From: Amycolatopsis keratiniphila subsp. keratiniphila
GTDB lineage: Bacteria; Actinomycetota; Actinomycetes; Mycobacteriales; Pseudonocardiaceae
Assembly (NCBI RefSeq): GCF_001620365.2
Contig: NZ_LQMT02000010.1
Span: 390,555-454,554 of the forward strand
Length of the DNA stretch: 64,000 nucleotides
Direction: 5' to 3'
Positions 26,623 to 35,123 of the stretch are shown here, in pieces; the first letter of the stretch is position 1; each line of letters begins with the position of its first letter. The notes below the pieces were generated by a model, which searched no databases, was not told the origin of the DNA, and was given only the letters and a program-made list of their open reading frames with translations. The position numbers and the translations under genes were made by a program.

Positions 26623-27828
26623 TCACTTCCAGGTGTCGTCCTCCAGCAGCTGCAAGGAACCCGTATCCGATTCCGCGGCCCGACGGTGGCCGGGAATGGT
26701 GAAACCGTTCCCCTCGGCGTCGACCGCCCTGCCACGCAAGGCCGTCGCCACACCGTCGGTCCCCAGCGCGGGCCGCTGATCCTCTGACCGCTCGTGCGGA
26801 TGCTCCGCCGCTCCCGGTCGCACTGTCCCGGTCGTCCCCGCGCCGTGCTGTGGCATCCCCGGCGGCATCATCCCGCCGCCGGGCGCGCCCTTCGAGGAAC
26901 CGATCGTGCCTCCCGGCGGGATCTCCGCCATCGGGCTCGAGGCACGCTTGCCCACGCCCGCCCTGGACGCCGGCATGCCGCCGAGCCCACCGGCGGCGCC
27001 GAGGGTTCCCAACGGCATCGGCGGTAGCGAAGCCAGACCGGACGGCGGCATCCCACCACCGGACAACCCGCTCGACGGAGCGCCCACGAGCGGACCGGGG
27101 GTGAGCGCGTTCGGCGCCAGCCCGGCCAGTGACAGCCCGCCGCCACCGGGATTCGACGCGGACGGCACCTCCGAACCGGTCCAGCCGTCGAGAAGACCCG
27201 ACGTGTCCGGCAGGGTCCCGCCGGACCCGACGCCGAGCGACTCGGTCAGGCTCTGCACCTCCGTGAGCAGGTTCACCGCCGCGTCGGCCGTCTTCACCGC
27301 GTCCGCGGCGGAACCGGTGATCTGCGGGAAACCGGGCAGGATATCGGCCGGATTCGCGATCCCGGCCGCGGTGCACATGGAGAGCATCGCCAGGTCGAAG
27401 CGGGTGCCCAAGGTGGAAAGGGCCGCGCCCGCCTGCTGCTGCGCCGCGAACGCCGCCGGGAAGTTGAGCGTGAGCATGAAGGCCTCGTACTCGGCGGCGA
27501 GGCCCAGCACGACCGCTTCCGTCCCGGGAAGACTGGCCGCCAGCTCGGCCAGCTTCTCCGACACCTGGGAGTCGTCGATCCGTTGCCCCCACAGCGTCAG
27601 ATCCGCCAGCGACAGTTCGGTCTTCTCCTCGAACGCCCGGCCGGCATCGTCGGTCCAGTCCGGTGCCAGGTCGTTCGCGCGGGTCTGCAGCTCCACCTTG
27701 GCGTCTTCGACCCAGGCTCGCGCCTCCTTCCACATCCTCGACTTCTCGGTGAGGACCGGGATACAGGCCTGTGTCTGCGAGATGCACCCGACAATGACTT
27801 CCATCGGAAGTACGCCATACGGAAACAA
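26623..27828 (-). CDS. Large type VII substrate-like protein, pair 2
   Basis: 401 residues from TTG 27828, chosen because AAGGAG lies 5 bp before it, while the in-frame ATG eight codons later has none. The N-terminal roughly 190 residues are helical with Trp33 (MWKEARAWV) and a WXG-like motif at 58-66 (WTDDAGRAF). A Gly/Pro/Met-rich low-complexity region follows. The last 70 residues (RPGAAEH, ALRGRA, LLEDDTW) match those of the protein at 28266-29714. Likely secreted by, or a structural part of, this ESX-like system. Forms a small/large pair with the 138-residue gene 9 bp upstream. Confidence 0.85.
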   Translation of the reverse strand: MFPYGVLPMEVIVGCISQTQACIPVLTEKSRMWKEARAWVEDAKVELQTRANDLAPDWTDDAGRAFEEKTELSLADLTLWGQRIDDSQVSEKLAELAASLPGTEAVVLGLAAEYEAFMLTLNFPAAFAAQQQAGAALSTLGTRFDLAMLSMCTAAGIANPADILPGFPQITGSAADAVKTADAAVNLLTEVQSLTESLGVGSGGTLPDTSGLLDGWTGSEVPSASNPGGGGLSLAGLAPNALTPGPLVGAPSSGLSGGGMPPSGLASLPPMPLGTLGAAGGLGGMPASRAGVGKRASSPMAEIPPGGTIGSSKGAPGGGMMPPGMPQHGAGTTGTVRPGAAEHPHERSEDQRPALGTDGVATALRGRAVDAEGNGFTIPGHRRAAESDTGSLQLLEDDTWK

Positions 27829-27837
27829 GAGGGCTCC

Positions 27838-28254
27838 TTAGGTCGTCTGCGCCGAGCCGTCGCCCGCGGCGGACCCGGTGGAATCGGTGGTGCCGGACTG
27901 CGCTCCCCCGGCGCCGGTCACCTGTTTCGCCACGCCGATCACCTTGTTCCCCAGCTTGACGCCGGAAGTGGCCAGATCGAGCGCGCTGGTGATGTCGGCG
28001 AGCGAGTAGGTCGCGGCCGCTTGTTTGACCTTCGCCCCGTAAGTGACCATGTCCGCGGTGACATAGCCCAGATAGGCGTTGATCTCGGCGGTGACGGCCA
28101 CGTCCAGTACCGACAGCAGCGCGCTCTCGACCATCCCGGACAGATTCGCCGGCGTGGCGAGGCCCGCGGTCACCGAGGCCGGTATCGGGGGTGCCTTGAG
28201 TTGCTGTGAGTACGCGAACATCGAACCGGGGTCGCCATCCACGACGTCGGACAT
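27838..28254 (-). CDS. Small helical type VII protein, pair 2 (EspC/PE-like)
   Basis: 138 residues from ATG 28254 (AGGAGG upstream). A helical core contains AKVKQAAATYSLADITSA, the A-x(3)-Y-x(3)-D pattern typical of EspC/DUF2580-type secreted proteins, and ends in a Gly/Ser/Thr-rich tail. It sits between the two large substrate-like genes with gaps of 9 and 11 bp. By analogy with PE/PPE it could fold with the protein encoded downstream; that pairing is inference. Confidence 0.8.
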   Translation of the reverse strand: MSDVVDGDPGSMFAYSQQLKAPPIPASVTAGLATPANLSGMVESALLSVLDVAVTAEINAYLGYVTADMVTYGAKVKQAAATYSLADITSALDLATSGVKLGNKVIGVAKQVTGAGGAQSGTTDSTGSAAGDGSAQTT

Positions 28255-28265
28255 ATGCCCTCCTC

Positions 28266-29714
28266 CTAGTATCCGGTGCGGTATTTCGGTTGATCGGTCG
28301 CCGGATTCACTTGCCACAGGTCTTCGTCGAGCACATGCACGACCTCGTTCTCGACGACGGGTCGGGACCGGGCGACCGGCGGCCGGGGCGGCTTTCCAGC
28401 CCTGCCCCGCAGTGCCACACCCGGTTCGCCGTCGGGCTTGCGCGAACGGACCGCGTTGACGTGTTCGGCGGCTCCCGGCCTGATGTCGCCGCCGCCCGCC
28501 GCCCTGCCCGCGCCGCTCTGCGGATACATCGGCATCATCCCGGGACTGCCGCCCATCCCCGCCGAACCCGTCCCCACGCCGCTCGTGGGTGTCCCGGTGG
28601 CGAATCCAGCCGTGCCCGCGAGGGGTGGAACGGCACCGGACGCAGGCGAACCGGCACCGCCAGTACCGATTCCACCCGCTCCCAGGCCGCCGCCGACCCC
28701 GCCGCCCCCACTGTCGAGACCGGCGAGACCCGGCAGGCCCAGCGGATCGGCCGCACCCGGAATCCCACTCAGCGCTGGAAGATCGGCTGGTTTCCACCCG
28801 TCCAACGGATTCGGCACGGTCGCCGGATCCGGCACGTCGACCGAGCCGGTCCCGCCGGAGCCGAGCAGCTGCTCCGCGACCTTCCCCGTCAGGTCGACGG
28901 CTTTGCCCGCGACTTCGAGCCCCTGTGACGCGAGATCCAACTGTTCGGCGAGTGTGAGCGGCGTTTCCTCTTCGGGGGTTTCCGGTGTGTCGCCGGGATT
29001 CGGTTGCCGGGTCTCACCGGGGTTCGGCGCTTCGGCGCCTCCTCCGGTGGTCGGAGCCCCTCCCTCGGAGGGTGTGCCGTCGCCCGGTTCGCGGTCGGAT
29101 CGCAGCTCCGGGACCACCGCGCTCTGCGCTCCGTTCCAATGCCTTCCGGAGGCACCGGGAAGGGCATCGGCCACCTGGGTGTAGGCGGCTCCGAGCGGAG
29201 CGATCAGCTTGACCGATTCCTTCCGATAGAACTCTTCGGCGTTCTTTCGGTCATCACCCGCTTCGGCGGCTCTGACGCCGTCGAACGAGGCATGGTAGTC
29301 GCGATGGAAACCGTCCACGGCCGTGAACACGAACTGGAGCTGGTCCGCCAGCGCGCGGAGCTGTCCGGCCATATTGGACGCCACGATGCCCTTCTCGGTG
29401 TACTTCCACCCTTCGCCGGGGCTCGTCGAGATCTGCTGGGGCGGCAGGGCGACTTGTTCACCCTCGGCCCTGATCCAGGAACGCATGTTGTTCATGTCGC
29501 TTTGGGCCTGCATGGCGAACGCGTCGCCGGCTTTGTCCGGCCAGTGTGAGGCGAGGTTTTCGACCTGCCCTTTGAACCGGGTCAGCGTGTCGCCGATCCA
29601 CTGGGCGCCTTCCTCCCACATCGCGGCCGCGTCGCGAAGCTTGCCGATGTGCCGGTACTCGACCGTGATCTTGTCGTGCAACTGGAAAAAGGAGAGGTTT
29701 TCGTAGCTACCCAT
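28266..29714 (-). CDS. Large type VII substrate-like protein, pair 1
   Basis: 482 residues. N-terminal helices carry Trp33 (MWEEGAQWI) and WPDKAGDAF at 58-66, exactly where pair 2 has its motif, so both share an N-terminal WXG-type domain. Residues about 210-250 are Gly/Pro-rich, then a short helix (LAEQLDLASQGLEVAGKAVD) and a long Gly/Ala/Pro region. The C-terminus repeats RPGAAEH, ALRGRA and LDEDLW found in pair 2. No signal peptide. Sits 33 bp after its small partner. Confidence 0.85.
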   Translation of the reverse strand: MGSYENLSFFQLHDKITVEYRHIGKLRDAAAMWEEGAQWIGDTLTRFKGQVENLASHWPDKAGDAFAMQAQSDMNNMRSWIRAEGEQVALPPQQISTSPGEGWKYTEKGIVASNMAGQLRALADQLQFVFTAVDGFHRDYHASFDGVRAAEAGDDRKNAEEFYRKESVKLIAPLGAAYTQVADALPGASGRHWNGAQSAVVPELRSDREPGDGTPSEGGAPTTGGGAEAPNPGETRQPNPGDTPETPEEETPLTLAEQLDLASQGLEVAGKAVDLTGKVAEQLLGSGGTGSVDVPDPATVPNPLDGWKPADLPALSGIPGAADPLGLPGLAGLDSGGGGVGGGLGAGGIGTGGAGSPASGAVPPLAGTAGFATGTPTSGVGTGSAGMGGSPGMMPMYPQSGAGRAAGGGDIRPGAAEHVNAVRSRKPDGEPGVALRGRAGKPPRPPVARSRPVVENEVVHVLDEDLWQVNPATDQPKYRTGY

Positions 29715-29747
29715 CGTCGCGCACCTTCTTCGGGGCCATGAGGTGTC

Positions 29748-30119
29748 CTACTTCGTCGCCTGCGGCTGCTGGAAACTCTCCAGCCCCGGCAGACCGGACC
29801 CGTTGTTCTGCAGACGCCACCCGAGGACGAGATTGGCGGCCGCCGCGGCGTCCGCGTCGCGGTAGGCGATACCGGAATCCCTGGCGAACTTCCCGTAGGC
29901 GGCGATGCCATAGCGCACGCTCATGACGAACGTCTGCAGCGAACGAGTGGCCGCGACATCGGCCTGTACGAGCGCCGCGCACTCGTCCAAGCCACCGCCG
30001 CACGCGCCTTCGACACGGCGCGACATCAAGTTCGGGACGTCCTGCACGATGCTGTTGAAACTCTGGGCGGCCTCGATCATCACCACGGTGTCGCCGTCGA
30101 CGGTTTCGCCGGATCCCAT
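29748..30119 (-). CDS. Small helical type VII protein, pair 1 (EspC/PE-like)
   Basis: 123 residues from ATG 30119 (GAGGAG upstream; the open frame before it is not conserved). The segment ARDSGIAYRDADAAAAANL matches the C-terminal part of EspC/DUF2580 type VII proteins. Two Cys (GACGGGLDEC) could form an internal disulfide. First small gene after eccC, followed by its large partner. Confidence 0.82.
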   Translation of the reverse strand: MGSGETVDGDTVVMIEAAQSFNSIVQDVPNLMSRRVEGACGGGLDECAALVQADVAATRSLQTFVMSVRYGIAAYGKFARDSGIAYRDADAAAAANLVLGWRLQNNGSGLPGLESFQQPQATK

Positions 30120-30212
30120 GTCCTGCTCCTCGTATCTGTTTCGTCTCAAGAAGGCAACCACGCCGGCGACGTGGCGGGCGGGCCGCGACAGGAAGCGGCC
30201 ACGCGACACCGG

Positions 30213-33200
30213 TCATTCCTTCGGCGGCAGCCAGGCGACCTGGGTCAGGCTCTTGCCGCCGCGCCGGTCGACCAGCCAGCCACGGCCGGGCGGGAGCACC
30301 TGAGGCCGCATCCCGCCGAGCAGCGGGCCTTCGTCCCGGTCGCCGGACATCATCAGCCCGGACGCACCGACGTCCCGCAGCCTGGCGAGGAACGGCTCGC
30401 CGAGGCCGAGACCCGCGCCTCCGCTGCGGCGGGCGAGCACGACATGCAGGCCGATGTCCGACGCCTGCGCGATCAGCGGGAACAGCGCGAACAGCGGGTG
30501 CTCCTTGTGCGTCGCCACCATGTCGTAGTCGTCGACCAGCACGAAGATCTCCGGGCCGCTCCACCAGCTGCGGTTCCGCAGTTGCTCGGTGGTGACGTCC
30601 GGGCCCGGCAGTCGCGCGGTGAGCTTCTCGGCCAGCTGTGCCAGCAGCTCGGAGCTGTGCGCGTCGTTGACCCCCATCCCGATCAGGTACTCGCCGTCGA
30701 CCTCGCCGAGCAGTCCTCTGCGGTGGTCGATGAGGACGATCTGCGCCTCGTCCGGGGTGTACGCCTGGCAGATCCGCCTGGCGAGCACCCGGAGGAAGTT
30801 GGTCTTGCCGCTGCGGATGTCCGCCAGGACCAGGAAGTGCGGATCGTCGGCGAAATCGAGGCGCAACGGGCTGAGATCGCGTTCATGGATGCCGACGGCG
30901 AATCCGGCGACCGGTCCGGACGGCTCGTCGGTGGCGGGCAGCTCCAGATAGGGCAGGACCGACGGCAGCAGCCGCACCGAGGGCGCCGACGGCCCCGGCC
31001 ACGCCTTCTCGACCGCGTCCACCATGGCGGCCACCCCGGCCGTCAGATCCTCGGTACCGGAAATCCCGTCGACCCTCGGCAGCGCGACCAGCATCTGATG
31101 CCCGCTCATCGCGACACCCCGGCCCGGCGAATCGGGCGGCACGCTCATCGCGGCCCGCCGATCGATCACCGAGTCGATCGGGTCGCCGATCTTCAGCTCC
31201 AGTGTGCTGACGAACAGATCCCTGACGTTCATCCGCAGATCGAAGGCGCGGGTGGCACCGGCGATGACATGGACACCGAAGGCGAGGCCGCGCGCGATGA
31301 TGTCGTTGACCGTCTCCTCGAGATCCATGAAATCGTTGCGCAGCGTCAGCCAGCCGTCGATGACGAGGAACACGTCACCGTGGGGGTCGTCGGCGAACCC
31401 GCCTTCGGCCCGGAGCTTGCGGTAGGTGGCCATCCCGTCGATCCGGTGCTGGGCGAAAAGCCGTTCCCGTTGGGCGAGCAGCGTCGCCACTTCGGCGATG
31501 GTGCGCCGCACCGCGCCCGTGTCGAGGCGGCCGGAGACGCCGCCGACATGGGGCAGACCCGCGATCGAAGCGAGGGTGCCGCCACCGAAGTCGAGGCAGT
31601 AGAAGGTCGTTTCCCGTGGCGTGTGCGTGAGCGCGACGCTGCTGATGATCGTGCGCAGGGCGGTGCTCTTGCCCGATCGGGGTCCCCCGAGCACCAGCAC
31701 ATGCCCCGCACCGCCGGACAGATCCAGCACCAGTGGGTCACGTCGTTGCTCGTACGGCCGGTCCACGATGCCGAGCACCGGGCGCAGCGCACCGGCGAGC
31801 TCGGCCGAATTCGAGGTCATGCCGCGCTGCGGGTGGACCGTCAGCGAGGGCAGCAACCGGTCCAGGGTCGGCGACTCGCCCAGCGGCGGCAGCCACACCT
31901 GATGCGCGGGGGTTCCCCGCCCTTCCAACCGGTCCACCAGGATGTCCAGCAGGGTCTCACCGGCCGTCTGGTCCGGATCGCCGTCCTCGGCGGGTTTCTC
32001 CCGCGGCTCCTCGTCGAGATCCGGGGCCAGGTAAGCGGTCGTGTACTCGTGCAGCGCCAACGCTTCGGCGCCCACCGACGGCGCGGCGACCCCGGTGGAG
32101 CGCTGATACACGCCGGACACGTAAGCGGACCGGAAGCGTTCCATCGGTTCGGTGCCGACCTTGACGAAACCGTGGCCGGGCGCCCTCGGCAGTTTGAACG
32201 CGTCCGGCACACCGAGCACCGCGCGACTGTCCATTTCGGAGAAGGTGCGCAGGCCGATCCGATAGGACAGGTGCGCTTCGAGGCCGCGCAACCTGCCTTC
32301 GTCCAGTCGCTGGGATGCGAGCAGCAGATGCACGCCGAGCGACCGCCCGACGCGGCCGATCTGGACGAACATGTCGATGAAGTCCGGTTTGGCCGAGAGC
32401 AGTTCGGAGAACTCGTCGCAGATCACCAGCAGCGTGGGTACCTCCGGCAACGGCGCGCCCGCGGCCCTGGCCTTCTCGTAGTCGCGCAAGGAGGAAAAGT
32501 TCCCCGCGGCCCGGAGCAGTTCCTGACGGCGGATCAGCTCGCCGTTGATCGCATCGGTCATCCGGTCGACCAGATGCAGTTCGTCCGCCAGGTTCGTGAT
32601 CACGGCACTGGTGTGCGGGAGGTTGTCCAGCCTGCTGAAGGTGGCGCCACCCTTGAAGTCGACCAAGGCGAAGTTCAGCGAGTTCGGCGGATGGGTGACC
32701 GCCAGCGCCAGCACCAGGGTGCGCAGCAGTTCCGACTTCCCCGAGCCGGTCGCGCCGATCAGCAGACCGTGCGGGCCCATCCCGTCCTGTGCGGATTCCT
32801 TGAGATCGATTTCGATCGGGTTCCCGTCCTCCTTGATCCCCAGCTTGATCCGGAGCCGGTCGCGGTTGGGCCTGGGCACCCAGGTGTCATCGGGGTCGAA
32901 CTCGTAGGGGTCGCCCAATTCCAGCAGTTCGGCTAGGCCGAGTTCGTTGCTCATCGGTGCTTCCCCGCGCTGGCCCGCGGTGAGCCGCAACGGGGCGAGT
33001 TGCCTCGCGAGGCCTTCGGCAGCCACTTCGCCGAGCTGATCCGCCCGGCCGAGGGAAACCGCGCCGTCGACGGTCTCGCTGATCAGGTCGCCGTCCGCGG
33101 CGACGTCGAGGAGCACGGTTGCGCGGTCGAAGGCCCGGGGCGGCGCGGTGCTCATGTCCACCACGGTCACTCCTTCGACACCGCCGCCGGTCATCAGGTG

Positions 33201-34187
33201 ATCGGAACCGGCGACGGCGCCGCCGTCCAGCACCACGACCAGATGCGGTCCGGGCAGCCGGGTGGCCGCGTCCGGGTCGAACCTCGGCCGCCTGGTCAGT
33301 TCCTCTTCGAGCATCGACTCCAACGCGGGGACGGTCGCGGCGACCAGGCGCAGCGGGCCGAGTGCGTCGGTACGCTCCGGGTGCAGGGCGTGCGGAAGCC
33401 ATTTGACCCATTCCCAGTCGGCGCGGCGGTCTTCGCCGACGCAGACAGCGACGCGCAGATCGTCCGGGGACTGCATGACGGCCAGCTGGGCCAGCATCGC
33501 GCGCAGCATGCCCAGTACGGCGTCGCGATCGCCGCACGCGTGGATCCGGCTGAAACCGTTGACCGCGATGGCGATCGGGAGCCGGTCGAGGGTGGCGTAC
33601 GTGGTGACGAACCGGCGCAGCGCCAAGGCCGACAGAGGTTCGAGCTCCTCCAACGGTTTCGTGTCCGGCGCGACCACGGTGAGCGCCGGCCGTTGCCGTC
33701 CGCGGGCGATACGGGCGACGGCGAAATCGGGGTCGTCCTTACGCCGCTCCCATAGCCGGTAGCTGACGGCGAGTGACCACAGTGAGACGGGATCCGGGTG
33801 CAGGTACTCCATCGCCGAGCGCTGTTTGCGGGCCGAACGGCGCAACCGCAACCGGTGCTGCGAAAGGTGCCGCAGGTACTTTCGCCTGGCATAACCCATT
33901 TCCCGTTTACTCGGGCCGCCGCCCTGCAGGAAACCCATGGCGACCATGCCGAGCATGCCGACACCCATCAGTCCGTAGACGACGAAGCGCATCGACCCGC
34001 CGATCGAACCGGAGTACATCAGCAGCATCGCCGCCATCATGGCCACCATCGGCAGCACCATGAGGATCTGCGCCCACTGCCTCGACGGCGGCGGCGGGAT
34101 CTCCGGCGGTGGCTGCAGAAGCAGCTCTCCGGCCGGCATTTCCGGAGCAGGCCGGCGGGCAGGCCTCTTCACGACGACTGTCGACAT
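30213..34187 (-). CDS. eccC: Type VII secretion motor ATPase, EccC (EccCa-EccCb fused)
   Basis: 1,324 residues from ATG 34187. Two membrane helices near 41-60 and 68-86, then three FtsK/SpoIIIE-type ATPase domains. Walker A/B pairs: GATGSGKS 478-485 with LLVICDE 586-592; GGPRSGKS 834-841 with VFLVIDG 939-945; ADIRSGKT near 1122-1129 with FVLVDD 1215-1220. Only the first has the D-E pair expected for hydrolysis, as in known EccC where the C-terminal domains bind substrate signals. It powers export of Esx/WXG100-type proteins. Heads the leftward operon and is divergent from the two small Esx-sized genes. Confidence 0.95.
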   Translation of the reverse strand: MSTVVVKRPARRPAPEMPAGELLLQPPPEIPPPPSRQWAQILMVLPMVAMMAAMLLMYSGSIGGSMRFVVYGLMGVGMLGMVAMGFLQGGGPSKREMGYARRKYLRHLSQHRLRLRRSARKQRSAMEYLHPDPVSLWSLAVSYRLWERRKDDPDFAVARIARGRQRPALTVVAPDTKPLEELEPLSALALRRFVTTYATLDRLPIAIAVNGFSRIHACGDRDAVLGMLRAMLAQLAVMQSPDDLRVAVCVGEDRRADWEWVKWLPHALHPERTDALGPLRLVAATVPALESMLEEELTRRPRFDPDAATRLPGPHLVVVLDGGAVAGSDHLMTGGGVEGVTVVDMSTAPPRAFDRATVLLDVAADGDLISETVDGAVSLGRADQLGEVAAEGLARQLAPLRLTAGQRGEAPMSNELGLAELLELGDPYEFDPDDTWVPRPNRDRLRIKLGIKEDGNPIEIDLKESAQDGMGPHGLLIGATGSGKSELLRTLVLALAVTHPPNSLNFALVDFKGGATFSRLDNLPHTSAVITNLADELHLVDRMTDAINGELIRRQELLRAAGNFSSLRDYEKARAAGAPLPEVPTLLVICDEFSELLSAKPDFIDMFVQIGRVGRSLGVHLLLASQRLDEGRLRGLEAHLSYRIGLRTFSEMDSRAVLGVPDAFKLPRAPGHGFVKVGTEPMERFRSAYVSGVYQRSTGVAAPSVGAEALALHEYTTAYLAPDLDEEPREKPAEDGDPDQTAGETLLDILVDRLEGRGTPAHQVWLPPLGESPTLDRLLPSLTVHPQRGMTSNSAELAGALRPVLGIVDRPYEQRRDPLVLDLSGGAGHVLVLGGPRSGKSTALRTIISSVALTHTPRETTFYCLDFGGGTLASIAGLPHVGGVSGRLDTGAVRRTIAEVATLLAQRERLFAQHRIDGMATYRKLRAEGGFADDPHGDVFLVIDGWLTLRNDFMDLEETVNDIIARGLAFGVHVIAGATRAFDLRMNVRDLFVSTLELKIGDPIDSVIDRRAAMSVPPDSPGRGVAMSGHQMLVALPRVDGISGTEDLTAGVAAMVDAVEKAWPGPSAPSVRLLPSVLPYLELPATDEPSGPVAGFAVGIHERDLSPLRLDFADDPHFLVLADIRSGKTNFLRVLARRICQAYTPDEAQIVLIDHRRGLLGEVDGEYLIGMGVNDAHSSELLAQLAEKLTARLPGPDVTTEQLRNRSWWSGPEIFVLVDDYDMVATHKEHPLFALFPLIAQASDIGLHVVLARRSGGAGLGLGEPFLARLRDVGASGLMMSGDRDEGPLLGGMRPQVLPPGRGWLVDRRGGKSLTQVAWLPPKE

Positions 34188-34326
34188 ACCCGAATCGTCC
34201 GCGACCGCGCGGCCTTCGCGACGGCGATGGCAGGAAGATGCCTGCCACCCGAGAACGGGCGCCACGCCGCCTACCTTCGACGAGGACGGGTAACGATCGT
34301 CGATCCGGCAAAGGAAGGAGAGCCCC

Positions 34327-34629
34327 TTGACGAATCCAGAAATCGACCTCGATCTGGTGGCCGGTCAGCGCCACGTGTCGTTGATGAACGACTCGGTCGG
34401 CCAGATCCAGGACGGCCAGCAGCGGTTGAACAGCACCACCGAGGCGATGATGGCGATGAACAGCGGGCGGATGAACATCGCCGCCAACGACGCGTACAGC
34501 CTTCTCGGCACGAACGTCACCAAGGTGGGTGCCGATTACACCGATACCGCGGACGGTATCCACTACGGCCTGCAGACGCACGGCTCCGCCGACGCGGAAG
34601 CAGCGGCCGGATTCAACTACGGAAGGTAG
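34327..34629 (+). CDS. Esx-sized putative secreted protein A
   Basis: 100 residues from TTG 34327, set by GGAAGGAG 6 bp upstream. Predicted as two helices with a turn near MAMNSGRMNIAAND, where WXG100 proteins have W-x-G; here the motif would be N-S-G, so it is only Esx-like by length, helical nature and position divergent from eccC. Followed 4 bp later by a second such protein; the two may form a heterodimer like EsxA/EsxB. The tail carries ADYTDTADGIHYGL, with a Y-x(3)-D type pattern. Confidence 0.78.
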   Translation: MTNPEIDLDLVAGQRHVSLMNDSVGQIQDGQQRLNSTTEAMMAMNSGRMNIAANDAYSLLGTNVTKVGADYTDTADGIHYGLQTHGSADAEAAAGFNYGR

Positions 34630-34633
34630 GCGA

Positions 34634-34945
34634 ATGGCCTTCAACACCGACAGGGTCACCGTCCGCGTGGGCGAGACCCTCGAGACGGCCCAGACCACCA
34701 AGGCGACCGGCGCGGCCGCCCGCGACAACACCGATCTCATGCATCGCCGGGCACAGGGGTTCCATGAAGAAGGCGCGCAGGGGCAGTACGGCGACGCGAT
34801 CGTGGCGACGGATCGTCGCAACCAGCGGCTCGCCAACGAGCAGTGGAACAGCCACGACCTGACGAGCAACGCTCTGACCAACGGGGTCCACTCGCTGACG
34901 AACGCACGTGACCAGTCGATCGCGCGGCTGGGCAACATGGGCTGA
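34634..34945 (+). CDS. Esx-sized putative secreted protein B
   Basis: 103 residues, very polar and helical (TLETAQTTKATGAAARDNTDLMHRRAQ, QWNSHDLTSNALTNGVHSL), no signal peptide, membrane segment or canonical W-x-G. Only 4 bp separates it from the first gene. Candidate partner in an EsxA/EsxB-like dimer exported by this system. Two strong hairpins follow. Confidence 0.76.
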   Translation: MAFNTDRVTVRVGETLETAQTTKATGAAARDNTDLMHRRAQGFHEEGAQGQYGDAIVATDRRNQRLANEQWNSHDLTSNALTNGVHSLTNARDQSIARLGNMG

Positions 34946-34956
34946 GTCTGTGCCCT

Positions 34957-35010
34957 GTGCATGAAGGCCCCCTCTCTCGCGACCGCCGCGGGGAGGGGGC
35001 CTTCATGCAC
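34957..35010. repeat. Hairpin, GTGCATGAAGG variant
   Basis: Perfect 18-bp arms at 34957-34974 and 34993-35010, with 18-base interior of unrelated sequence. Starts 11 bp after the Esx-like gene. Only the outer arm has been conserved. Confidence 0.88.
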
Positions 35011-35059
35011 TCGGTGCCCTTGGGAAGATGGTGTGTCCATGGGACCGGCGATCACGTAA

Positions 35060-35112
35060 TCCGTGAAGGCCTCCTTCCCTACCTTCAGGGTAGGCAAGGA
35101 GGCCTTCACGGA
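35060..35112. repeat. Hairpin, TCCGTGAAGG variant, between convergent genes
   Basis: 24-bp arms at 35060-35083 and 35089-35112 with a single mismatch and a TTCAG loop. Same sub-type as the truncated copy at the window's left edge. Ends 11 bp before the mycosin stop. Confidence 0.88.
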
Positions 35113-35123
35113 CCTGCGGCCGG

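Noticed and set aside
30171..32936. 921-codon plus-strand open frame opposite eccC
   Set aside because: Antisense to intact FtsK domains; the product is rich in R, Q and G with no recognisable fold.
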